Below, piece by piece: positions 1 through 8,147 of a stretch of 8,299 bases of DNA; position 1 is the first letter of the stretch, and every line of letters starts with the position of its first letter. The stretch comes from Trueperaceae bacterium (GTDB taxonomy: Bacteria > Deinococcota > Deinococci > Deinococcales > Trueperaceae). Position numbers and translations under genes: made by a program. Location: NCBI GenBank assembly GCA_007121175.1, contig SKMG01000375.1, forward strand, positions 1 through 8,299, in the 5' to 3' direction. The notes below the pieces were generated by a model. That model worked only from the letters and a program-made list of their open reading frames with translations, searched no databases and was not told where the DNA came from.

Positions 1-1029
1 GCGACCAGCGCCGCGGTCGGAGTCGACCGGGCGCGCAAGCTGGTCGACGTCGACGGCGTGCCCGCGATCCTGGGTGCGTTGGCGAGCGGGGTGACCGTCA
101 ACGTGGCCGAAGCGGTCACGGTCCCCGCCGGGGTACTGCAGATCTCGCAGTCGAGCACCTCGCCGCTGCTGACGATCCTCGAAGACGACGACTACCTCTT
201 CCGGACCATCGCCTCCGACGCACTCCAGGGCGTCGTCGCGGCGCAGCTCGCGCGCGGCGAGATCATCGAGGGCTACTCCTTCGAGCGGGCCGCGACGATC
301 TACGTCAACAACCCCTACGGGCAGGGGCTCAGCAACGCCTTTGCGAGCGCCTTCGAGGCGCGCGGCGGGACCGTGACGGCGCAAGTCGCGCACCCCGACG
401 AGCCACAACCGACCTACGCCGCGCTGCTCGAGCAGGTCTTCGCAGGGGACCCCGAGATCGTGCTGGCGGTCGGCTACCCGGGCCAAGCGACGGTGTACCT
501 GGCCGAGGCACGTGACCTCTTCGGCTTCACCGACTTCCAGTACGTCGACGGCACCCAGTCCGAGCTGATCATCGAGGTCATGGGCGACGCCGTCGAAGGC
601 CGCTACGGCACCTCGCCTGGAGCCGATCCCGATTGGGCGGGCTTCCAGGCGTTCGTCGACGCCTTCGAGGAACAGTACGGTGCTCGCCCGCCGCTGCCGT
701 TCATGGATAGCGCCTACGATGCGGTCGCGGTCATCGGCCTGGCCATCGCCAAGGCCTACGTGGACGGCGTCGAGGTCACCGGCACCGTGCTGCGCGACAA
801 CCTGCGAGTGGTGGCGAATGCCCCCGGCGAGCATGTCGGCGTGAACGACTTCGAGAACGCCTTCCGGCTGCTCGAAGCAGGCACCGACATCGCCTACTCC
901 GGCGCCGCCGGCGAGGTCGAGTTCGACGAGGCGGGCGACGTGATCACCGCCGTCGAGATCTGGCAGTATGCGGGCGGAACCATCGAGACCGTGATGATCC
1001 GCACCTCCGACATGATCCCGCACGACTGA
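1..1029 (+). CDS. Branched-chain/hydrophobic amino acid ABC transporter substrate-binding protein (5' truncated)
   Basis: This is an extracytoplasmic solute-binding protein that would capture branched-chain or other small hydrophobic amino acids and deliver them to the LivHM permease. The frame is open from base 1, so the true start, signal peptide and any lipobox lie outside the window; 342 residues remain. Seen in the sequence: the type I periplasmic-binding fold pattern of the LivJ/LivK (Peripla_BP_6) family, with an early GALASGVT loop and the ISQSSTSP ligand-contact segment, then FRTIASDALQG, YVNNPYGQGLSN and, near the end, DSAYDAVAVIGLAIA. A GTG at 58 is in frame but lies inside the conserved N-terminal lobe and is not the start. 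The gene converges on livM, whose operon supplies the rest of the transporter but is on the other strand. Exact ligand cannot be read; amide or other amino-acid-like substrates are possible. Confidence 0.93.
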   Translation, partial: ATSAAVGVDRARKLVDVDGVPAILGALASGVTVNVAEAVTVPAGVLQISQSSTSPLLTILEDDDYLFRTIASDALQGVVAAQLARGEIIEGYSFERAATIYVNNPYGQGLSNAFASAFEARGGTVTAQVAHPDEPQPTYAALLEQVFAGDPEIVLAVGYPGQATVYLAEARDLFGFTDFQYVDGTQSELIIEVMGDAVEGRYGTSPGADPDWAGFQAFVDAFEEQYGARPPLPFMDSAYDAVAVIGLAIAKAYVDGVEVTGTVLRDNLRVVANAPGEHVGVNDFENAFRLLEAGTDIAYSGAAGEVEFDEAGDVITAVEIWQYAGGTIETVMIRTSDMIPHD

Positions 1030-1062
1030 GTCCGGCCTGCGACGACAGGACGACATGAACGA

Positions 1063-1097
1063 GCCCGGGGCCCGGTCTTCCGAGCCCCGGGCGGTTT
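1063..1097 (+). terminator. Probable rho-independent terminator of the binding-protein gene
   Basis: A perfect 9-bp GC stem (GCCCGGGGC at 1063-1071 with GCCCCGGGC at 1084-1092) is extended inward by CGG/CCG across one mismatch around a TCTT loop. It lies 33 bases after the stop and is followed by GGTTTCC, a short T run. The T tract is weak, as is common in GC-rich genomes. The hairpin sits between convergent genes and may also block read-through from livM, but on the minus strand no T run follows it. Confidence 0.6.
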
Positions 1098-1106
1098 CCT
1101 CCGGCC

Positions 1107-1120
1107 GGGCGCGAGCGCCC
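1107..1120 (-). terminator. Small hairpin directly after livM stop
   Basis: GGGCGC (1107-1112) and GCGCCC (1115-1120) are perfect inverted arms abutting the livM stop codon; allowing for a realistic loop this gives a 5-bp stem with a 4-base loop. No T run follows on the minus strand, so it is a possible 3'-end stabiliser or part of a bidirectional termination region rather than a classical terminator. Confidence 0.25.
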
Positions 1121-2329
1121 TCACGCCTCGCGCTCGCCCGTGTGGCGGGAGACGAAGCGCTCCTCGCCGATCAGGCCCTTGGGTCGGAACAGCAAGATGA
1201 AGATGAGCAACAGCGCGATGAGCATCAGCCGCAAGTACGGACCGCGCGCCGGCAGCTCGGGGGAGATCGCCGCCAGCACCGGGCGCAGCGCGTCGACCGC
1301 GAACGCCGCGCCGGTCCACACGCCCCAGATCACGAAGGCGCCGATGATGGCGCCGCGGTTGTTGCCGCTGCCTCCCAGCATCAGCATGACCCAGATGATG
1401 AAGGTGGCGTACAGCGGGTCGAAGTGGCTGTAGTCGATCGCGACCATGTAGTGCGCGTAGAGCGCGCCGCCGATGCCCATGATGACTGCCCCGACGACGA
1501 ACGCCTGCAGCTTGGCCCGGGCGACGTCCTTGCCGTTCATCGCCGCGGCGTCCTCCTCTTCGCGCACCGCGCGCAGCAGTCGTCCCCAGGGCGAGCGGAT
1601 GGCGCGCTCGAGCACCAGGAACGTGACGATCACGAAGAGCGCCGTGATCGCTAAGTACACGTAGGTGTAGTCGCGCGGCGCGAGCGGCGCGAACAGCTCC
1701 ATGAGCGGCGCGGGCAGGTAAGGGCAGCCTGCGTCGCGCACCAGGCACGAGAGCGGTTGTGGGATGCCGCGAAACGGCTGCGGGCCGTTAGCGAGCCAGC
1801 GCTCGTTCTGGAAGATCAGCCGTACGAGCTCGGCGATGCCGATCGTCGCGATCGCCAGGTAGTCGTCGCGCAATCGCAGCGTCGGGCCACCGACCACGGC
1901 GGCGAGGACGCCGGCGGCGACGCCTGCGGCGAGCACGCCGACCAGGAACGGAGCGCCGAGCCCGAAGGCCTGCTGCGTGAACGCCGCCGCCGCACCCGTG
2001 GGCGGCGTGGTGGTGAAGAGCGCTGAGGTGAACGCGCCAACGGCGAAGAAGGCCGCGATGCCGATGTTGAAGAGCCCGGTGTAGCCCCACTGGACGTTGA
2101 GCCCGAGCGCGATGACCGCGTAGATCGAGCCGACGATCGCGAACGACACGAGATACGCCATGATGCCCACGGGCACGAGCAGCACGAGCGCGAGCGCCGC
2201 CAGCCAGCCGGCGCCCACCCCGAGCACGAGCCGCGCCGCCGGGGGCAGCCGACGCGGCATCGCCCGCGTCGCGAGGAACGCGAGCGGGATCGCGAGCAGC
2301 AGGCTACGGACGAGCACGACGTCGCTCAT
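1121..2329 (-). CDS. livM: Branched-chain amino acid ABC transporter permease LivM
   Basis: This is the second transmembrane subunit of the Liv-type importer, pairing with LivH to form the channel in the cytoplasmic membrane; 402 residues. Family signatures seen: SIYAVIALGLNVQWGYTGLFNIG (residues 68-90, given here as the conserved block), LRLRDDYLAIATIGIAELVR (151-170), the cytoplasmic coupling (EAA-like) region RAVREEEDAAAMNGKDVARAK (253-273), then GGALYAHY and the LLFRPKGLIGEERF end. Many hydrophobic segments span the protein. The ATG at 2329 was chosen because its A is shared with the livH stop (TGATG) and GGAGG lies 6 bases upstream. Longer in-frame starts up to 2449 would run back into livH with non-LivM sequence. 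Last gene of the operon. Odd: the loop before the YVYLAITAL segment carries two cysteines (195 and 202). Confidence 0.95.
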   Translation of the reverse strand: MSDVVLVRSLLLAIPLAFLATRAMPRRLPPAARLVLGVGAGWLAALALVLLVPVGIMAYLVSFAIVGSIYAVIALGLNVQWGYTGLFNIGIAAFFAVGAFTSALFTTTPPTGAAAAFTQQAFGLGAPFLVGVLAAGVAAGVLAAVVGGPTLRLRDDYLAIATIGIAELVRLIFQNERWLANGPQPFRGIPQPLSCLVRDAGCPYLPAPLMELFAPLAPRDYTYVYLAITALFVIVTFLVLERAIRSPWGRLLRAVREEEDAAAMNGKDVARAKLQAFVVGAVIMGIGGALYAHYMVAIDYSHFDPLYATFIIWVMLMLGGSGNNRGAIIGAFVIWGVWTGAAFAVDALRPVLAAISPELPARGPYLRLMLIALLLIFILLFRPKGLIGEERFVSRHTGEREA

Positions 2330-3378
2330 CAGGAGCCTCCGGGCCTGCCGAAGATACCCTGCGGCCGGAACAGCAGCACCAGGATCAGGATCACGAAGGC
2401 GACGCCCGGCCCATAGGCGGGATTGAGGAACGCCGTCGACACCTGCCACACGATGCCGATCACGAGCGCCCCGACCAGCGCCCCGTAGGCATTACCGATG
2501 GTGCCGAGGATGACGGCCGCGAAGAGCGGCAGCAGCAGCCACCAGCCCATCTCCGGACGCAGCTGCGCGTCGAGGCCGTACATGATGCCGCCGGCGCCGG
2601 CCAGGCCACCGCCGATCAGCCAGGTCCAGCGGATCACGCTCTCCGTGTCGATGCCGGTGACGCGCGCCAGCTCGGGGTTGTCGGCCGTCGCCCGCATCGC
2701 CTTGCCCATCTTGGTGCGCTCGAGCAGCAGGTAGACGAGCACGATCATGGCGAGGGCGAGGCCCAGGATGAACAGCTGATCCGGTCGCACGCGGATGCCG
2801 GCGAAGAGCTCGATCGCGGGACGCGCCCGGCCGGTGTAGTAGAACACGAAGTCCGCTCCCCAGAACAGGTAGATCAGGCTGCGAACCAAGAAGGCGCTGC
2901 CGAGCGCCGCCATCGCCATGATCACCGGCGGGCTCCGCTGTGCCCGCAGGCGGCGGAACACCAGTCGGTCGACCGTGTAGCCCAGCAGGCCGACGAGCGG
3001 CATGGCGACGACGAGCGCGACGAGCAGCTCGTAGCCGAACGAGAAGGGCCCGAGAGGCGCCCCGAGTGGCAGGAAGGACAGCGCCAACAGCGCCAGGTAG
3101 GCGCCGGCGGTCATCATGTCTCCGTGCGCGAAGTTCGGGATACGCAAGACGCCGAAGATCAGCGACAGGCCGATGGCTCCGAGCGCGAGGATGCCCCCGA
3201 GCATGACGCCACGCACCAGCAGCGACAGCAGCCGCTGGCCCGGGATGCCTTGAGCGGCGGCCAGCAGCCACATCGCGACGATCAGCAACGCCAGCAGCGC
3301 GATCAGGGCACCGCGGCTGCCGAGCACGCGCTTGACGCGCTCTTCAAGCCGCATGCGGGTCGACACGACCTGGCTCAT
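2329..3378 (-). CDS. livH: Branched-chain amino acid ABC transporter permease LivH
   Basis: This is the first transmembrane subunit of the importer, forming the permease heterodimer with LivM; 349 residues, somewhat longer than the roughly 300 typical of LivH because of an N-terminal extension of about 50 residues. That extension has a charged cytoplasmic-type start (RMRLEERVKRVLG) and one extra hydrophobic segment (about 22-43) before the family core. Seen: ALGLSLIFG-type block at 66-76, the hallmark PNFAHGDMMTAGAYLAL (81-97), the coupling region RATADNPELARVTGID (229-244), and a C-terminal LLFRPQGIFGRPG. Start ATG at 3378 has AGGGGAG four bases upstream. It begins 25 bases after the livF stop and ends in a one-base overlap with livM, suggesting translational coupling of the two permeases. 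Confidence 0.95.
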   Translation of the reverse strand: MSQVVSTRMRLEERVKRVLGSRGALIALLALLIVAMWLLAAAQGIPGQRLLSLLVRGVMLGGILALGAIGLSLIFGVLRIPNFAHGDMMTAGAYLALLALSFLPLGAPLGPFSFGYELLVALVVAMPLVGLLGYTVDRLVFRRLRAQRSPPVIMAMAALGSAFLVRSLIYLFWGADFVFYYTGRARPAIELFAGIRVRPDQLFILGLALAMIVLVYLLLERTKMGKAMRATADNPELARVTGIDTESVIRWTWLIGGGLAGAGGIMYGLDAQLRPEMGWWLLLPLFAAVILGTIGNAYGALVGALVIGIVWQVSTAFLNPAYGPGVAFVILILVLLFRPQGIFGRPGGS

Positions 3379-3403
3379 CTCGCTCCCCTGCTCGCTCGCA
3401 CTG

Positions 3404-4108
3404 CTAGCCTCCCAAGAACAGCCGACCGACCTCCGGGTCGGCCAACAAGGCCGCGCCCGTGCCGTCCATGCGGTTCTCACCGTTCACCAGGACGAAGGCA
3501 CGATGCGCGAGTTCCAGCGACTTCTTGGCGTTCTGTTCGACCATCAGCACCGAGACGCCGCTGTCGTTGATGTCCCGGATGCGCTCGAAGATCATGTCGA
3601 CCAGCAGCGGCGCGAGGCCTGCGGACGGTTCGTCGAGCAGCAGGAGCTTGGGATCGAGCATCAGGGCGCGGCCCATGGCGACCATCTGACGCTCGCCGCC
3701 CGACATCTTGCCGGCTCGCTGACGTCGCCGTTCGGCGAGCCGCGGGAACAGCGCGTACACGCGCTCCTTGCGCGGACCGATCGCCCCGTCGAGCACGAAC
3801 GCGCCCATCTCGAGATTCTCCTCGACGGTCAGCGAGGGGAACACGTTGTCGGTCTGTGGCACGTAGCACATGCCGAGGCGCACGATCTTGTCGGCGGCGA
3901 GACCGCCGATCTCGCGCTCGCCGAAGCGCACGCTGCCCTGCCAGGGCTTGAGCAGACCGAAGGCGGCCTTCATCGCGGTCGACTTGCCGGCGCCGTTGGG
4001 GCCGATGATCGAGACGATCTCGCCCTGCTCGACGTGCAGTGACACGCTGCGCAGGACCTCCATCTCGCCGTAACCGGTGGTCAGGCCCTCAATCGTCAGC
4101 AGCGCCAT
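3404..4108 (-). CDS. livF: Branched-chain amino acid ABC transporter ATP-binding protein LivF
   Basis: This is one of the two cytoplasmic ATPases that drive the importer; 234 residues, normal length for LivF. Seen: Walker A GPNGAGKST (36-44), Q-loop YVPQ (Q85), ABC signature MSGGERQ (135-141), Walker B LLLLDEPSAGL with catalytic Glu160, and VEQN (190-193) where most ABC ATPases carry the H-loop histidine; VEQN is normal for LivF. The VFPSLTVEENLEMG and FPRL segments are also LivF-like. The ATG at 4108 has GGAGGG four bases upstream, lying inside livG, and the two genes overlap by 20 bases. LivF follows LivG and precedes livH by 25 bases, so both ATPases are made before the permeases from the same transcript. 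Confidence 0.96.
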   Translation of the reverse strand: MALLTIEGLTTGYGEMEVLRSVSLHVEQGEIVSIIGPNGAGKSTAMKAAFGLLKPWQGSVRFGEREIGGLAADKIVRLGMCYVPQTDNVFPSLTVEENLEMGAFVLDGAIGPRKERVYALFPRLAERRRQRAGKMSGGERQMVAMGRALMLDPKLLLLDEPSAGLAPLLVDMIFERIRDINDSGVSVLMVEQNAKKSLELAHRAFVLVNGENRMDGTGAALLADPEVGRLFLGG

Positions 4109-4925
4109 ACTGCCCTCCGAGATAGGCCTCGAGCACCCGCGGATCGCCCTGCACCTGCGCGGGTGGGCCCTCGGCGAGCTTCATGCCCTGGTTCATCACG
4201 ATCACGGGGTCGCACAGCCCCATCACCAGCGGGATGTCGTGCTCGATGAGCAAGAAGGTGATGTTGCGCTCGGCGTTGAGCCTCACGATCCGGTCGCGGA
4301 TACGCCCCATCAGCGTCGGGTTCACGCCGGCCGCGGGCTCGTCGAGCAGCACGATCCTCGGGTCGGCCATGAGGGTCCGTGCGAGCTCCAGCAGCTTCTT
4401 CTGCCCGCCCGAGAGGGTGCCGGCGTACTCGTCGCGCAGGTGGCCGAGGGTGAGGAAGTCGAGCACGTCCCGGGCCTTCTCGCGGAGTTCGCGCTCCTGG
4501 CGCCGCACGGCGCCGGGCCGCAGCAGCGGATTGTAGAACCGCTCTCCGAGCTGATCCGGCGGGACCAGCATGAGGTTCTCGAGCACCGTGAGGCTCTTGT
4601 GCTCACGCGGGATCTGGAAGGTCCGGCACAGGCCACGCCGGAAGATGCGATGCGGCGGCAGGCCGGTGATATCCTCGCCACCTAAGTACACCCGGCCGTC
4701 GTCCGGACGCATGAAGCCCGAGATGAGGCCGAAGAGGGTCGACTTACCGGCCCCGTTGGGCCCGATCAAACCGGTGATGGTCCCGGCCCGGACCGAGAAA
4801 CTGCAGTTGGCCACGGCGCGGAGCCCGCCGAAGTCCTTCGACAGGCGCTCCACGCGCAACAGCGCCGCCTGGGCGCCGTCGGCTTCGACGCGCGGCGGGG
4901 TTCGACGCGCAGCCGTCGACTCCAC
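4089..4925 (-). CDS. livG: Branched-chain amino acid ABC transporter ATP-binding protein LivG
   Basis: This is the partner ATPase of LivF; 278 residues. Seen: Walker A GPNGAGKST (55-63), Q-loop in RTFQIPREHKSL (Q104), the LivG-type insertion after LTVLENLMLVP (about 122-150) that is absent from LivF, signature LSGGQKK (171-177), Walker B IVLLDEPAAGVNP with Glu196, and H-loop LLIEHD (His229). The start is a GTG at 4925, chosen because AGGGAGGT lies 7 bases upstream and no other start fits before the conserved core. It adds a roughly 20-residue hydrophilic leader (MESTAARRTPPRVEADGAQA) ahead of the usual LLRVERLSKDFGG beginning. First gene of the minus-strand operon, 131 bases from the upstream reductase gene, so the operon promoter is probably in that gap. 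Confidence 0.95.
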   Translation of the reverse strand: MESTAARRTPPRVEADGAQAALLRVERLSKDFGGLRAVANCSFSVRAGTITGLIGPNGAGKSTLFGLISGFMRPDDGRVYLGGEDITGLPPHRIFRRGLCRTFQIPREHKSLTVLENLMLVPPDQLGERFYNPLLRPGAVRRQERELREKARDVLDFLTLGHLRDEYAGTLSGGQKKLLELARTLMADPRIVLLDEPAAGVNPTLMGRIRDRIVRLNAERNITFLLIEHDIPLVMGLCDPVIVMNQGMKLAEGPPAQVQGDPRVLEAYLGGQYGAADD

Positions 4926-5056
4926 GAGCCTGACCTCCCTCGTCTATTCGGCTGATCGGCCGGTCGCACCATCTGCCCGCGCCGGCACTGCGGGCGATGC
5001 TAGCACGGCTCTACCGCGTGCGTGCGCCAAAGCTGTGGCAGCCGCCGCTCGCTCGG
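4926..5056. other. Gap between the reductase gene and livG; probable site of the liv operon promoter
   Basis: The gap of 131 bases holds the livG ribosome-binding site. A possible extended -10 box on the minus strand is TGCTAGCAT at 4997-5005 (TGN-TANNNT), with no convincing -35 at normal spacing; it would give a leader of about 65 bases. The first 8 bases of that box form a perfect palindrome (TGCTAGCA), so it could equally be a small operator half or chance. No strong terminator for the upstream reductase gene is visible; there is only a 4-bp GCTG/CAGC hairpin followed by TTT. Promoter call is weak. Confidence 0.3.
4933..4940 (-). promoter_or_regulatory. Shine-Dalgarno deciding the livG GTG start
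   Basis: AGGGAGGT on the minus strand, 7 bases before the GTG at 4925. A near-perfect match to the anti-Shine-Dalgarno sequence at good spacing supports the GTG start and the extra N-terminal leader. Confidence 0.75.
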
Positions 5057-6481
<1,425 letters not shown>

Positions 6482-6486
6482 GGTGG

Positions 6487-6495
6487 AGTGTAACA
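6487..6495 (-). promoter_or_regulatory. Extended -10 candidate for fprA (leaderless)
   Basis: TGTTACACT on the minus strand fits TGN-TANNNT, and only CCACC separates it from the ATG at 6481. Transcription starting the usual 6-8 bases after the box would begin at or next to the A of the ATG. No -35 match is seen at 17 bases. Absence of any Shine-Dalgarno agrees with leaderless translation. Confidence 0.45.
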
Positions 6496-6529
6496 ATCGT
6501 TCGCCGTGGCGCGCTGCTCGCTGGTGGTG

Positions 6530-6535
6530 TACGCT
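6530..6535 (+). promoter_or_regulatory. -10 candidate for lysC (near-leaderless)
   Basis: TACGCT fits TANNNT and ends 8 bases before the ATG at 6544, so the transcript would begin at or a few bases before the start codon. The only G-rich stretch nearby, GGTGGTG, lies 14 bases from the ATG, too far for a Shine-Dalgarno. No clear -35 box. Weak on its own; the mirrored arrangement on the opposite strand adds some weight. Confidence 0.35.
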
Positions 6536-6543
6536 TCAGCGCC

Positions 6544-7842
6544 ATGGAAGGCGTCGGACACGCCCCGACCGAAATGCCCCGGGCGCCGTTGGTACCCGGC
6601 TTGGTGGTGCAGAAGTACGGCGGTACCAGCCTCGGCGACGTCGAGCGGATCCGCAAGGTCGCAGCGCGCATCCAGCGCGCCGTCGAGCGCGGGCACAAGG
6701 TCGCCGTCACCGTCTCGGCGATGGGCCACGCCACCGACCAGCTCGTCGCGACCGCTCGCGAGCTGAGCCCGCGGCCCGATAGGCGCGAGCTCGACATGCT
6801 CATGGCGACCGGCGAGCAGGTTTCCGTCGCGCTGCTGTGCCTGGCGCTGCAGCACCACGGTGTCCGGGCGCGCTCGTTCACCGGAGCGCAGGCTGGCCTG
6901 CTCACCGACGGCGTCTTCGGCAGCGCGCGCATCCTGCAGGTCGACGCGCAACCGCTGGTGCGCTCGCTCGAGCGTGTCGACGTGGCGGTGATCGCGGGCT
7001 TCCAGGGCGTCGATGCCAGCGGCGAGGTGACGACCCTCGGCCGCGGCGGCAGCGACACCACGGCCGTGGCGATCGCGGCCGCGCTCGGAGCTCACGAGTG
7101 CGAGATCTTCACCGACACCGATGGCGTCTACACCACCGACCCGCACCTGATCCCGGACGCGGCCAAGCTCGAGTACATCGACTACGACGAGATGCTCGAA
7201 CTCGCGGCCTTGGGTGCCCGGGTCCTCCATCCGCGCAGCGTCTGGTACGCGCGCCGCTACCGCGTGCGCATCCACGTCCGCTCCTCCTTCTCGTTCCATG
7301 ACGGCACCATCGTCACCTCGCTCCCGCGCGCCGAGGAGACCCTCATGAAGACCGACCGCCCCGTGACCGGCGTCGCCCTCGACGACCAGCACGCCCGCAT
7401 CAACGTCATCGGCGTGCCGGACGTGCCCGGGGTAGCGGCGCGCATCTTCGGCGCCCTGGGCGAAGCCAGTGTGAACGTGGACATGATCATCCAAGGCGTC
7501 CCCGGGGCCGGCGACAGCCGGCAGCAGATGTCGTTCATCGTGCCCCGCGATCTGTCCGCGGAGGCTGTCGACGTGGTACGACCGGTACTCGGCGACATCG
7601 GCGGCGGCACGGTCAGCGCCGATGACGAGATCGCCAAGCTGTCTATCGTCGGCGTCGCCATCGGCTCGACGCCCGGCGTCGCGGGGCGGCTCTTCGCGGC
7701 GGTCGCCAGCGCCGGCGCCAACATCGAGATGATCACCACCAGCGAGGTTCGGATCTCCGTCGTGATCCCCAAGGCGTATGCGGAACGTGCGCTGCAGGCG
7801 GTGCACGACGCGTTCGAGCTGGGTCGGGCGAACGCAGCGTGA
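6544..7842 (+). CDS. lysC: Aspartate kinase (aspartokinase), ACT-domain type
   Basis: This enzyme phosphorylates L-aspartate with ATP to 4-phospho-L-aspartate, the committed step towards lysine, diaminopimelate, threonine and methionine; cytoplasmic, 432 residues. Catalytic amino-acid-kinase domain about 20-265: KYGGTSLGD (24-32), MLMATGEQVSVALL, SFTGAQAGLLTDG, GFQGVD, TTLGRGGSDTTA (163-174), IFTDTDGVYTTDP (188-200), LELAALGARVLHPRSV. Regulatory ACT domains about 275-432: INVIGVPDVPGVAARIF with VNVDMIIQ, then KLSIVGVAIGSTPGVAGRLF with ANIEMITTSEVRISVVI, the usual effector-binding pair of lysine/threonine-inhibited enzymes. ATG at 6544 was chosen because a -10-like box sits just upstream; it adds about 20 residues before the usual VVQKYGG start. 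An ATG at 6574 is an alternative, also without a ribosome-binding site. Coupled to the next gene by GTGA. Contains a probable internal start for a beta subunit. Confidence 0.97.
   Translation: MEGVGHAPTEMPRAPLVPGLVVQKYGGTSLGDVERIRKVAARIQRAVERGHKVAVTVSAMGHATDQLVATARELSPRPDRRELDMLMATGEQVSVALLCLALQHHGVRARSFTGAQAGLLTDGVFGSARILQVDAQPLVRSLERVDVAVIAGFQGVDASGEVTTLGRGGSDTTAVAIAAALGAHECEIFTDTDGVYTTDPHLIPDAAKLEYIDYDEMLELAALGARVLHPRSVWYARRYRVRIHVRSSFSFHDGTIVTSLPRAEETLMKTDRPVTGVALDDQHARINVIGVPDVPGVAARIFGALGEASVNVDMIIQGVPGAGDSRQQMSFIVPRDLSAEAVDVVRPVLGDIGGGTVSADDEIAKLSIVGVAIGSTPGVAGRLFAAVASAGANIEMITTSEVRISVVIPKAYAERALQAVHDAFELGRANAA
7333..7338 (+). promoter_or_regulatory. Internal Shine-Dalgarno inside lysC
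   Basis: GAGGAG, 6 bases before an in-frame ATG at 7345. It is a better ribosome-binding site than anything in front of the full-length lysC start and lies between the coding regions for the kinase and ACT domains. Confidence 0.6.
7345..7842 (+). CDS. Probable aspartokinase beta (regulatory) subunit from an internal lysC start
   Basis: An in-frame ATG within lysC would yield a 165-residue protein identical to residues 268-432 of the full enzyme and holding only the two ACT domains. Seen: GAGGAG 6 bases upstream, and the start falls a few residues before VTGVALD, which corresponds by my recollection to the VLTGVATD region where the Corynebacterium glutamicum beta subunit (about 172 residues) begins. 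In that established family, alpha and beta assemble as alpha2beta2 and the beta chain contributes to feedback inhibition by lysine plus threonine. That this organism makes the beta chain is inference; the Met could simply be an internal residue. Confidence 0.6.
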   Translation: MKTDRPVTGVALDDQHARINVIGVPDVPGVAARIFGALGEASVNVDMIIQGVPGAGDSRQQMSFIVPRDLSAEAVDVVRPVLGDIGGGTVSADDEIAKLSIVGVAIGSTPGVAGRLFAAVASAGANIEMITTSEVRISVVIPKAYAERALQAVHDAFELGRANAA

Positions 7843-8147
7843 GGTTGCGCGCGGCGTTCGAGCAGGTGTTCCTCGCGCGCGGCAGCGGCGGAGTCGAGGC
7901 CCTGCTGGTGCTGGTGCGCGAGAGCGGAGCCCGGGAGCGCGAGACGCTGGTGCTGGCCGCCAGCGAGCTCCCGCTTGCCGCGGCGCTGCTCGGGCGCACG
8001 CTGGCACGCCGGGACGACGTCGAGAGCGTGGCGTCGTGCCGGGTGCGCGTGCGCCGAGGCGGCGCGCTCGTCGATGACGCGGCGCTCGGCGAGGAGCTGC
8101 GCTCGGCCTTCGACGGCGAGCGCAGGCGAGCGGGAGACGAGGCGTGA
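7839..8147 (+). CDS. Hypothetical protein, translationally coupled between lysC and a NUDIX-like gene
   Basis: I do not recognise this 102-residue protein. It starts with a GTG that overlaps the lysC stop (GTGA) and ends in another GTGA overlap with the next gene, so it is almost certainly co-translated with both neighbours. It is rich in Ala, Arg, Leu, Glu and Val, with no signal peptide or clear membrane segment. It looks like a compact alpha/beta fold: an opening helix (RLRAAFEQVFLAR), a strand-like VEALLVLVRE, another around ETLVLAAS, a helix LPLAAALLGRTLARR, a strand-like SCRVRVRRG holding its only Cys (residue 67), and a charged tail. No catalytic motif is evident. The overlapping-codon layout on both sides argues that it is real despite its small size. 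Confidence 0.72.
   Translation: MRLRAAFEQVFLARGSGGVEALLVLVRESGARERETLVLAASELPLAAALLGRTLARRDDVESVASCRVRVRRGGALVDDAALGEELRSAFDGERRRAGDEA

Noticed and set aside
58..60. GTG at 58 as the start of the binding-protein gene
   Set aside because: The frame is open to base 1 and the upstream residues continue the conserved N-terminal lobe, so the gene is truncated by the window rather than starting here.
1055..1654. Plus-strand open frame opposite livM
   Set aside because: It is antisense to livM and composed of Asp/Glu/Gln/Arg/His-rich filler sequence. It begins inside the terminator region of the binding-protein gene.
3539..3550. VEQN instead of an H-loop histidine in LivF
   Set aside because: It looked like a lost catalytic residue, but VEQN at this place is the normal state of the LivF family.
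5010..5056. Possible terminator after fprA (GCTG/CAGC hairpin followed by TTT)
   Set aside because: A 4-bp stem is too weak to call. The reductase transcript may read into the liv operon or stop by another route.
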